DNA of 64,000 nucleotides from Pteria penguin (lineage: Eukaryota; Mollusca; Bivalvia; Pterioida; Pteriidae): assembly GCA_035048485.1 (NCBI GenBank), contig CM068582.1, positions 39,033,096 through 39,097,095 on the forward strand. Direction: 5' to 3'. The translations under genes and the position numbers were made by a program. The notes beneath the pieces are model-generated. The model had not been told where the DNA came from and did no database searches. It saw only the letters and a program-made list of their open reading frames with translations. Numbering within the stretch: the first letter of the stretch is position 1; every line of letters begins with the position of its first letter. Below are positions 21,345 through 34,100 of the stretch, piece by piece.

Positions 21345-22232
21345 TAATATGAATTTAGAAAAAATAACTATACATAGGCGTCATCATCAGTGATTTAGTT
21401 GGAGTTATCTCCCGTCATGTTTGCGGTCAAGCAGGAGTTTTGGCTCTTATTCATATTAGTTTTCAAGAGAAAGTTCTTCATATTTACACTAAAGGATCTT
21501 TTTTAAAACTGTTTAATATCACAAAACACAGGAAGTACATATCCCAAGTTTGCAAAAAATGTCCGACATGGTTGAATTATGAACAAGCATTTCATTACAT
21601 ATCCCTTATCAAATACCATAAAAGAAGTTACTCCAACAAAATGTTATGCTAATGAAACTTATCTATGGAAGAATGGAGCTATTGTACATATCATATTATG
21701 ATTTTTGCTCTTTAATTTATACATAGATATTCATGTCTCTGATTTATGGTATAATAATGCATCGTAACTTACTAAGTGTAACTAAACTCCCAGCTTGACG
21801 TTGGGTGTGTAAATATTAAAGATAGATCTACTGCAAGCCTGAGTCTTCAATGTGTTTCCATCTTCTTCAAGAGTACCACTCATAAAGTAAATCATAGCTC
21901 CCTTCTTTTAGTGAGCTCAGACAGAACAAGAATTGTCAGAGGACAACAGAGCTTACCGATGGCAACCAAATTTACAATGCAAAAGGTTTTTTTTAATTAG
22001 GTCAGTCTTCAAGGGGAATGTCAAAACAAAACAATGATGCATAATGAAAGGTTTTGTCACAAGGAATACACACATGAAATAGTTAAGCCCTATCTCTTAC
22101 TGTTTACAAGTTATGACCATGGTGAAAGGCTTTGAAAAGTAGGCCAAACTTCAAAGTTAAGGTCACAAGTCAAAAATTTGGATACCCAGTGAAAGGTCTT
22201 GGCATATGGAATACACATGTGAAATATTAAAG

Positions 22233-22470
22233 TCTGGTTTCTAATGGTTCTAAAGTTATGATCTAGTTTAAAGTTTTATCCAAGTAGGTCAATCTTCAAG
22301 GTCAAGGTCGATGGCAACAACAACAACAACAACGCCAGGGTATGACAATGGTTTCTAATGGTTCTAAAGTTATGATCTAGGTTAAAGTTTTATCTAAGTA
22401 GATCAATCTTCAAGGTCAAGGTCGATGGCGACAACGACAACAACAACAACAACAACGCCAGGGTATGACA
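22233..22470. repeat. Tandem direct repeat, about 117 bp x 2
   Basis: The unit begins TTTCTAATGGTTCTAAAGTT and ends GCCAGGGTATGACAATGG. Copies at about 22232-22349 and 22350-22475 differ mainly in the number of CAA triplets. Each contains CTTCAAGGTCAAGGTCGATGG. Confidence 0.85.
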
Positions 22471-23529
22471 ATGGCTCTCCAAATGTTCATCCTGGCAAGC
22501 AAAAATAAAATATTGATGAACATGTAAACATGCTTATTACTACCATGCTATATATATATATATATATATAACCCCACAGAAAAGATACCTCGCAATATGT
22601 GCATGTCCTTGGTGATTTGTGTCATACAGCTTGGTCAGATGTCTTCTGTTTTCTCTTCGCAAGCAACATAAAAGTAACTTTGAACTTGTTCAAAATAACT
22701 TAAATATCAGATTGAACATCTTTTTACTATGCAATATGTCCCACATATATGTAATGTTAATAAAGGTGCCCAATTTAACCTAAACATAACACATGATACT
22801 CCTAATACAGATCATTGGGTCAAACAGAAGACTTAACTCTCATACACGTATCTCAACAAGTGTTTTGATAGCAGAAATGTAAACTGGTGGCCATGAAGTA
22901 AGTGTCTGATGCCTGCTGTGAAAAGAAATTCCATAATGTTCTTTAATATACATGTATTATAAAGAAATTTTCACTTCTGTCAGGTACTTGTTGTATTCAC
23001 ACACTGTTCAAAACTAAATGATGTTTAAATCGTACAATTTATGTCAAATTGTCAGTGTATGCTACAATAAAAAAATGAAACATCTTCTATAACATTCTTA
23101 ATATTAACATCCAGTGACAATGCCTATTGTGATTGCAGTTGTCCTTCTTTTAATGTTGGCATTGTTGAAAAAAGACATCAATACACAGGATTCCTGTTTT
23201 TTCAACATTATTACCACTTGAAGCTATAAGTTCCATGTTATTAGTTTGGACTATTATCTTCATATATGCACAAATGGCACAATGGCCTCACTGAAATTTT
23301 CCTTATGATAAAATTCAAGATTAAATATCAATTTGATCGTTTTAGGTTTAAGCGAATTTACAACTCTGTATTCCATTTGACTTGGGACAAGTAAATTTCA
23401 TTTTCGGACAGGTAAAGTATCTTAGTTACTTGTCCAAATGGACATGATAGAAATATAGTTCGTGCTTGTATGATTAACACATTTTATAACAGGGGCCCAA
23501 CATGAAAAGGGCCAAAACTTCTTAAGGCC

Positions 23530-23636
23530 GAAATTTCTTGGGGCTGAACACAAAAAGGGTCGAAACCTCTGACAACCAGAGTTCAAATGGTTGTCAGAGG
23601 TTTTGGCCCTTTTCATGTTCAGCTCCAAGAGGTTTC
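23530..23636. repeat. Inverted repeat, arms about 48 bp, 9-nt loop
   Basis: The arms at about 23531-23578 and 23588-23635 share CTGAACA, AAAAGGG and the perfect AACCTCTGACAACCA end (reverse complement on the right), with a few mismatches. A direct partial copy, CAACATGAAAAGGGCCAAAA, precedes it at about 23499. In the intergenic region. Confidence 0.85.
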
Positions 23637-25103
23637 CGCTCCATCACCAACGATAATGGCCACTGTAACTAAGACGATTTGTAGTAAAGTCCAATCGATG
23701 TGAGCAATGGTGGAAATGCAAGACATAGTCTTTTACAGATTGCTGCTCTATGGCTTTAGCTGATGTTACTGTGGTTTCATATATCAGGATCAGTAGCATC
23801 AGTCTTGGAAGGTACATTAAGATCTTGTATTTCCCTAACAAGTCACTCCAGTCCATCATCCCCATCAAAGCTTGAACTTGCACCTTCATGTCCTTGATTT
23901 TCCTATCTGTGGGGGTATCATTAAACCCCATCCCTAAACACTAATGTGCCCTTGACCTTGTCTAAACACGTACAGTATATCTATATACAATTTACTATAC
24001 AAATTCATTTTACTTAAATCTTAATAATACAATATAAACCAAGAGAAAATTTGATAAAGAATTGAAGATGGTAGAATTATGGCAGGACAAATGAAAAACA
24101 AAATACCATAATTCAGTATGTCATAAACAGGGAATACATAAAAAACTATTTATATATTTCTTCACCATATCATATAGTTTTAGTAGGAATAAATCTAAAA
24201 GATATGATTTATAACTATCCCAGCCAAACCTCACCTTATAACTGTGCACAAAATATGCATGCACATTAAGATAAAATATTAGATCAGTATATTTTCAATG
24301 AATTTGTATATATTCATCACTGGGTTTGGTGATAATTACATAATTTGTAAGTCACTTGCATTGGTAACAGCAACCAAATTATCTGCCTATCATGTGACAG
24401 TCTCTGACTTCAGAAAATAAATGGATGCTAATGTTGCATGATGATGTCAAAAGGTCAGAAACTGACAAGATCAAACACTTATGAACTTGACATACAGAAT
24501 TTTTCATTGCTGATTTAAAATAAATCTTGTTTTACATTCAGTAAATTAAGATAGGTCTCTTACACCTTTCATCTTAAATGAATTACTTGGTTTGGGGTAA
24601 TTGACTCCTTTTCATAATTTGCTTTGTGCAAAAAAGTGCAAACTCAGAATCAAGTTAACACTTTATGTACCAAAAACAACACTGAAAAGAATCCTTAGGT
24701 ATTACACAATTTTAAACAAGAATTATTACAAGATAGAAAACCTTATTTGGTGTGTAAAAACATAAAAAGCTTTCAACAAATTTGAAAGCCTTTGACAACC
24801 AAAGTCACATTAAGTCTAGAATACAAGCACAGAACTTGATACATTACTAACTCCTTATGTACTTTCCTCATTTTTTTTAAGTCATAACAAAAATCACATC
24901 AATAAAGTCTGAATATATATAAGCTTTAATAAATCAAATAGCATAATTAGTTTAAAATATCTATATATTTTTACAAAAATTTTACTTAACAGACAAGGAC
25001 ATATATATCTATTACATTAAATACACAATCCTCCTGTAATAATTAAATTAATCATTTATTTATTCTCTTTATTTCATTTTATCTCGATAAATATTCACTT
25101 CTT

Positions 25104-28100
25104 TCAGTCCACAGACCATTCTTTGAAAAAATCATTCCCCTTGTTGTCAACAACAATAAATGCTGGAAAGTCCTCCACTTCAATTTTCCAAATAGCTTCC
25201 ATTCCTGTCAATTTCAAAATATTTGTAGGTCAGGTATTGTCATACATACAATGCACCAAAAAAATGTTCAAGTAAAAAATATATACCGGGTAATCTTATG
25301 AAAACTGTTCAGTCCTCATTTATTACTTAAATAAGCTTTGTAGCTTGTATCACATTTTCATGTTACTTTGTATATCTTCTTTCATTTCAAGAGGTCTCAC
25401 AACACAAATCTGATCTGCATAGTTTTTAAAGTTAGATCTGATCCGGTCTTTATTCAAACTACAAGTAAATATTCCTGGTATCCTATCATATTGATCTTCG
25501 ATGAAATATGTTCAACATATATTTAATTCTCATTGTAAGTTTCAATTCAAATCTGACCGGCCAAGTTCTAATACAGGATTTAAGCCTAGCATCAAGCTAA
25601 ACCAGTTTTAAGAGTAGTATAGATGTGCTATCTTTAAAGTGCTATTAGAATGATCACAATTTTTCTATATTATGTGCCTATGTACATAAAAGAGTCGCTC
25701 ACAAAATATTATGCTCATGCGTGGCGCTGATCTCAAGATATATACAATAAGCAGTAAAAAGTTCCATAGCTTTTTTCAGTAGTTAATCGCCATAATATGT
25801 GACGTCAGAAGTTGTACAGGTGCTACTTTTCCCTGATTTTTCATTATTACGTTAAACTTTGAATTGTGACGTCATACTAAATGACGTTAAAAGTTGTACA
25901 AAGGTTATGTAACAAGTTAAACCGGAAGTCTTTCATTTTGTTCGTGATACTAGGCAAATCGGTATTTTAAAACATCTCCCAGATAAATACTAAAGCAGGA
26001 AAAGTTGTAATTTCTGTCAATGGAGGAATAATTCAATTAGTATTGCATGAAAACGCAAAATTCTCCAGCATTCTAATAGCACTTTAAAGAATTTCTCTTT
26101 TGTCTTCATAATCCATCAATGTATGAAATTTATATCCTAACCTTACAAATTTATCGACAAATGACACCTGGTAAAACAAAGGTTGTTCAGTTCATTAATG
26201 CTAATCAGAACTTAATGACCAACTTAGCTTACAATGCATTTCTGTAAAACTTGATCTTGATTTCTTTCTTGCATTTGGTTTCCATATTTAATATTTGTAT
26301 ATAAAATCTGAACATAATTGGATGAGAATTGCCAACAGTGATAATACAGAAAGGAGTAGGTGAACATAAACGATCATAAATTGAAGCTCTTATTTCATTT
26401 GTAAAACTGTAAATTGTTTTACCTAGTTCTGGGTATTCAAGAGGTTCCACTTTTTTAATACAGTTCAGGGCTAATATAGCAGCTGGTCCTCCAATAGAAC
26501 CCAAGTAGAAACCGCCATTATCCTTGCAAGCTTTTGTTACCTATTGTTGAAATAACATCATATTCACACAATAAACTATGACAGGTGTAGATATTGTGGG
26601 GTGGCTAAGCATTTGGCTTTAAATGCAGGTAATCAAGTTAGATTCTCAGATATTAAAACAATGTTAGCTGCAACCTGTATCACAATAGGACTGAAAGTGA
26701 TACATCATAATCACATCATAAAACCCAATGTACCAATTATCAAGTATGAAAGCGAACAGCCAGATTAAATTTTAGAGATCAGTTAATTAGCTCCATGAAA
26801 TAATGTTGTGTTAAACTTAAGAACCATACTGTTTGGTGAAAGTGACATTTCAAACAAAAACAATGCCAACATAACATATTAACTCCCCCGCCTCCTTCCT
26901 GGTTTTTTTAATAACGTGGGCATAAAGCACTGACACTCCTTTCAATTTTTCTATATCAGTGAATTTCAAATCACCTTATTACCTGAATCAGCATATTTTC
27001 AGTGATCAACACTCAATCATTGGCTATAATCATTTCATCATTGTACATAATAAAACTTGACCAAGATATCTTCATAATGTATCTTTATACCAAACCTCAA
27101 TTCAATATCTTTATCCAATCCTGCAATAATGAGCTGAAACTGCATGTTTTAAGAAATTTTCAAAGTCCAAAAAGGATAACTCTGACAAAAATAATTGTAC
27201 CATATCTAAATTATAACTTATTAACTTGACCTAGATATCCTTAAGACATATCTGTATACCAAATATCAATTCAATATATCTAGCTGTTCCTGAGAAAATG
27301 AAGAATACTGCTAATTGCAAGAAATATTTCAAGTCGAAGGGGGATAAATCTCACAAAAATTATTGAACCATAACCAAATTTGAACTTGACTTAATAAATA
27401 TCCTTTAGATATATCAGTATATCAAATATAAATTCAATATCTTTATTGGTTCTAGAAATAATGTGCAGAAACTGCTAATTTTAAGAAATTTCTTAAGTCC
27501 AAGGGGGATAATTCTCATAAAAATTATTGAACCATAACCAAATTTGAACTTGGCTTACCAGGGTAAATATCCTTTAGATGTACATGTATCTGTATATCAA
27601 ATATAAATTCAATATTTTTATTGGTTCCAAAGATAATGTGCAGAAACTGCTAATTTTAAGAAATTCCCAAGTCCAAGAGGAATAACTCTGACAAAAATTA
27701 TCAAACAAAAACCAAAACTAAAATTGAGCTAGATATACTTAAAATGTATCTGAATGCAAAATATCAATTCAATATCTCTATCCGTTCTTAAGATAATGAG
27801 CGGAATCTGCTAATATTAAGAAATTTTTTAAGTCCAAGGAGGATAACTATGACAAAAATTTTTGAACAATAACCATGTTTAAACTTGACCTAGATATCTT
27901 TGAGATGTATCTGTATACCAAATATCAATTCAACCAGCAGCAGCAAAACAATATGCCCCTCCTTCTTCGAAAGGGAGCATAAGAATCAAAATGAAGAACT
28001 GTTTAAAGCAGTACACAAATATATTCAACAAAGTGAATGATTTAATTAATATATAGAAGTTTCAAAGAAGTCCATCAGGCACCAACACCAAACACTAGCA

Positions 28101-31100
28101 ATAATCCCCTACTAGAACCCCGGTATATAACTACAGCACCTCTCTGTCTCTCTCTCTCCCTCTTAATGAGGAAAATGCATAAATATATTTTTTATGTTTA
28201 CTGCCCACGTATGTATGTTATATATGTTTTATTGTTAAAGGAAAGGGTTTTACCAAGTTGGAAAACTTGTACCAAATCCATGGTCTTCTTTTGACAATAA
28301 AATATATTTAATCTAATCTGCTGGAAAATAATTTTTCATCAACCATTTGTTAAATGATAAAATTCTTTTATGCAAACTTTGATACATAGTACATTACCAT
28401 ATTGTCAGCACACATCTTATTTGATACATACTGCTTTACTCCTATTGCCTTTAGCCAACATAACCATACTGCCTCCAGCCTTCTGAAATTCATCCACATA
28501 GGCATCCATTCTACCAGCTGTTGTGGGACCAAATGAACCAGAGGCATAACCCTGATAATTAAAAACAAATCCTGGTAAAACTCTCTTGTTGATATAAATG
28601 CAATGACAAATAATATCATTCAAGAGACAAGAAAATGAATGTTTAATGAGATTTTAAAAATTTCAGGTATTAATTTATGAATCCATAAGAAGAATTCCTA
28701 TTCTTCATTCATATGATATTGATAATCGTTCTACTTACAAACTTTATACATGTAAACAGTTTGCTCTTTGAAAAGGAGACAAAAATAATGGATACTATAT
28801 GGATTTCACATTGAGTTTCTCAATGAAACTAATTATATCTTGTGATAACATGATGTCAGACAAATGCATTCATATTGTTCTTACACTGATATGAGAAAGG
28901 TCTTTGAAAAAGACAACATAAAATAAATCTCTGTTGCAATCGATCTTATATATGAAATTATTTACAAAACTTTTGATACCAATATTTACATGATTTAAAA
29001 AAAATCTTAAAAAGATTCTACAAGATCAGTAACTCTTTATTCTACACTGTTATTTAGTAAGGGAGCAAGAGACCGACAAGGATTATTTTTGTTTATAGCT
29101 TTAAAACATAATTTTTGCATGAGTATAAATGGTAAGTCTTTTTCAATACACCTTGTTACCTTTTGCTTGTCTTTCTGTCTCTCTTTTGACAAAAGCAAAT
29201 GCTGAAACTCTACCTATTGCTCATTTAAAAAAAAAACTAAGAACACAGTAATACATTAAGTCAAGAGTTTCCTATTATTTAATAATCTTACTTCTGGTGT
29301 TTTTGCAGGACCTGCATAATAGACAGGATAATCTTTGAAATACTGTGGTAAGGATCCCTCAGAATTGAGTCTTTCTTTTAGTTTAGCATGTGCAATATCT
29401 CGTGCTACAATGAGGGTACCGGTAAGACTTAACCTAGTCTTCACAGGATAACTGCTTAAAGACTGTAACACTTTCTCCATTCCCTCATTCAGATTAACCT
29501 TAAATGAAAGAAGGTAAAGCGCACTTTGAAAACTGTATTGATGGACATCTTTGTAAACAATATCATGGAAGAAAATAGTACTGCAAAGCAAACTAAATAC
29601 CAACTTAATATCAAAGCTATGTTTTAGGAACAATAACAATTGCAAAGAACGTTTCCATGTATGAACTTTTGGAAATTAATAATAATCATTCTGACCTTGA
29701 ACTTTTGAAGTTTTGAATCCTAAGATCAATAGATACAGCATGTAACTTGGATCAATCACTGAATCAAACATAAAGGGCACTGTCAATGATATATAAATTA
29801 TATTGTAAATATAAGGCTAAAGTAAGTTTGCTGAGAAAGTTACGTAAGAAAACTATAAATTTCCTCAACCAAGCAAAAGCAAATCTTAGTTACTGCATTT
29901 AAATTACCTTGACAACACTTTCACTTAAATCATCTTGTTTAATTTCTGGTAAATATTTAGATGGATCTTCCTCTAGTTTTTCAATGTACACACCAGTGTC
30001 ATCAATGTATGCTTGAACCTATAAAATAAAATTTGGTATGAAGCTTGATATCTTAAATGACTAAATTTCAGCTTTAATCAAATGACTGAATTTCCTGAGA
30101 ATAAGAATAACAGGTGCATGCATTTATTACTTTTCAGCTCAGCTACCCCTGTATGTTTGCACGTTTACATTTCAATGTTAAGTGACATCTAAATTATTTA
30201 AAACATATTTTGCCCATACGGTAATAGACACCATAAGATAACACTAACCTTTAAATGAATAATTTTAATATCATTTTCATGCAAAACAAGCTGTGTTTGT
30301 AAACCACTAATGCCCCCGACAGCAACAAAGTCCAAAAAGTTATTTTTAGCATTAAGGTCATTTGTCAAGGTAAAAGGGTCATCGACTTCGGTGTCACTTG
30401 ACAGGGTTCCATTTGTTGAGAACACATGTTAATTTTGAAGTCTTTATCCCTAACAGTTAAAAAATTATGGCCAAGGTTAAGTTGACAACAGACAGACAAA
30501 CAAACAGTTTAGTGTGAAGATCATTGTCAAGGTCAAAAGGTCATTGACCTTGGTGTCAGTTGAAAGAGCTTCATTAGTTGAGTATGCATATGAAATTTGA
30601 AGTCTCTGTCCTTCACTGTTCAAAAGTTATGGCCAGGGTGAAAGTTAACAAAAGACAAACAAATAGACAGACAGACAGGACAAAAAAAATATATCCCCGA
30701 TCTATCGACCTGGGGGCATAAATTGATTGATTGACTGATTATTGTTTTACGTCACTCCACAATTATTTCACGTATATGGTGACGGCATCTGCTTGATGCA
30801 TTGCAGACAAATTTAGACCTTTGCAACAGACCCACCCAAAGCAGCGAGGAATCTTTTACATGCCATGCCTACCGTGACACGGAATCTCAGTTTTTACTGT
30901 CTCATCCCAAAGACAGAACACCAGTGTGCCCAGGGCTGGAGTCGAACCCGGGACCTCTCGGTCATGAGCCAAGCACCTTATCCTCTAGGCCGTAGCTGCT
31001 TTCCAGGGACATGAAAATTTTCTTTTGACAGAATAATATAATATATAAAAGGTATAATTCTATCTTTTATTTTAAATTAGAAATTTGTTTTAGTGAGAAT

Positions 31101-34100
31101 TTGCAAAATATTTTACACTAATAATACTGATTTAAAATTACACATAAATATCAGCTGACTACAATATTCCTATGAAAGAGTATTCATCACGAAGTATAGG
31201 GAATGAAAATATTAAAACAATTTATTTCTCTATTCAATTTTTCTTTATTTTATTCTATTTACCTCACACAAAATTTATATATATAGCTTTTTAACTTTAA
31301 AAATACTAATGTATGACTGACCTGCCTGTCTGCAGAACAGGAGACTCCTATGCCTACAGGACACGATGCTCCATGTCTAGGTAGTCTAATGACTCGTACA
31401 TCATGACAGAAGTACTTCCCACCAAACTGAGCTCCTATCCCCGCTTTCTGTGTCAGCTGATGAATACGCTGCTCTGCCTCCACATCACGAAATGCACGGC
31501 CATGCTCATTCCCTGATTATTAAGAGAACTATTTCATAAACTATTAAGAAATTATAAAATTACACAAATAAAATACAGACTTTTTTTATCCAACTAGTGC
31601 TCTAAATTTTTAAGACAAATCTTCCATTACTTTTTCATATCACACTCATTTCTTATCTTTATATATATGCACAACCACTGTAATTGCCTGAGATAAAGCT
31701 TTCAAGACATATGTATTTTATTTCTGTATAAAGTACCGGTACATTGATCGGTGACGTCATAACACCCCATATTTGACCCACTTTTCAACACAAAAAGCGA
31801 TGTTTGGCAGACTTTTGATTGTTAAGCTTAGGATGTCATAATGAAAGGTTCGACATTTACAACCTTGCGTGACGTCATTAAAGTCGTATTTTGTGCTTAA
31901 GTGCTTGACATTCGACTAAAGTATGTCATTCTGGATACACGTTACGTTGTCATGGGACATCAGCTGTTTCTTTCAGTAACTTCCCTCCGGATTGATTTAA
32001 TGATGCAGTTTATAAATAGAAAATGGATATGATGTGATATGTGATATGATATTTTGGCGTTAAAAGCACATATATATAGAATAAGTGTCTTATTTTGTGT
32101 TTTCATGCAGGAATAAATTACAGTGTCTGATGCATTTATGGCATTATATCTAATAAATGCATCAGCCATTGTAATTTGTTCCTGCATGAAAACACAAAAT
32201 AAGACACTTATTCTATATATAGCATTAGCAATATTATACAAGCTGCTAAGGTTGTTAGATTAAGGCAGACCTGACAATGTTCAGAGACTTGGTCCCTTTA
32301 GTAAATTAATTTGATAATGAATGTAAATTTATCTCTGATTGAAAAATAAACCAGTCCTTTGTATTGAAGATTAGACTTCATGCGTGTACTGGACACCAAT
32401 ATTTTTCACATTAGTGTGCTTAGCTGAATACAATGTTTGGATTCAAAACCAAAGCAAGTTTTATAATAAGCTATTTCTAACAACACTGAAACTATATGAT
32501 TGTATAGAACCACTTTTACACAAAATGAGAGATTTATTATCTTTATCATCAGACTTACTTTATGCTGCCCTGTTTCTGACAGATTGTCTTATACTGACCT
32601 GAATTCGGAAGATCATCCAAATATCTACAGGAAGCAAGTTTGACCGTCTTTAGATTAAATTCTGCAGAAGTTCCTCCTATTACAACAGCCAGATGATACG
32701 GAGGGCAGGCTGCAGTTCCCAAAGTCTGCAAAGTTATAATCCAACCCCATATATACATGTAACAGTTGCCGTGTTACTTATATATGCCTTTATATGTGCA
32801 GTGAAGGTAGGATACACATATAGTAAGTCGTACACAGAGATGCTCGTTTAATCCTGAAATGCTGGTTTCCAGTCAATTTTTAAAACAAACAAATATTCTG
32901 GACTATGAGATCATTATGAAAGACTCTTAATTCAGGAAGCTCCTATGTTTATGGTGTTATCAGGGGCATTTTCATGTATAAAAAAAGATAGTTCCTTAAC
33001 CATATGTAAAGGTTTGATTATTTACTTCTTTTATGCATCACAGTCCAAACCAAGTTTTCTATCAATAAACACCAAAACAATTTCATCTTCAAAACTACAT
33101 TGTAGTTAAACTTGTTTAATTTGTCCAAATTAATGGCCTTTTGTCCTAATCATCCAGTCATAAGAAATGTGTGTATAGTTAAAAGGTTCTAGCATATTGG
33201 CAGATTGGTCTGTACCTTGTTTACAAGTTTCATTCTAAAAAAATTTGCAATTTTTACCCCCAAAATAACTTTGGCTTGATATTGAAAATCAATAGAGTTT
33301 GTCCTTATTCCATACAAAATAAGTGTACCAAGTTTGAAAGGTCTAGGCTAAATGGTATGGTCTGTATCATGTTAACAAGGTTTTGACAGACCCACAGACC
33401 CACTGCGCCAAATCATCATACATCCGTCTATGACGAAAGTATAACAAGAACAACGCCTAGCATGGCTTAATACGCCCATCACTTACTTTGGACGGGATCA
33501 ATGTGAAGATATGGTTTTATTACCCCAAAAAATGGGTCTCTTTGGTAATACTTTTATGAAATATTGAAATCCAAAAAGAGGGTTCCCAGTCCCATAACTC
33601 TGTAACGACAAAATGGAATTTGCTCAAAACTAAAAAGTGGCTTCCCCTACACTATCTAAACATTCTGTATAAGTTTCATGAAAAACAACTGACGTTTACG
33701 TAAGTTATCTCGTTACATAGCAACTCCATAGCATCTTATAAAAGTAAAAATAAAATCCAAGTTCCATAACTCCGTAACGACAAAACAGAATTTGCTCAAA
33801 ATCAAAAGGCCACTTCCTTTATCCTATTTAAGCACTCTGTATTAGTTTCAAGAAAAACAACTGACATTTACTAAAGTTATTGCATTCTTTAGCACTTTAG
33901 TAATGGCCTGGACAAAGTTTTACTCACTTTGCATGTTGTGACCTTGACCTTTGACCTATGACCTTGAATCAAGGTCATGACACATTCTTGAGTCCTAAGT
34001 AACAATTCTGTGAAATATTATTGAAATCCATGCACAGGGGAAGAAGTTATGGCCGGACAAGGTTTTACTCACTTTGCATGTTGTGACCTTGACCTTTGAC

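Larger units (their letters stand above)
21345..25103. other. Intergenic region between the orphan exon and fumarase copy 2
   Basis: Holds AGGTCA-type repeats (21960-22475), a (TA) run, and the hairpin at 23530-23636. A 95-residue minus-strand frame at 23644-23931 is unrecognised and begins next to the hairpin. No further exons of the membrane-protein gene were found, nor a third fumarase. Confidence 0.6.

Noticed and set aside
21440..21652. 70-residue plus-strand frame after the orphan exon, as exon 2 of a second membrane-protein gene
   Set aside because: Its translation has no resemblance to any exon of the gene at 46960-58299.
23644..23931. 95-residue minus-strand frame in the intergenic region
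   Set aside because: No similarity recognised, and it abuts a palindromic repeat; too weak to call a gene.
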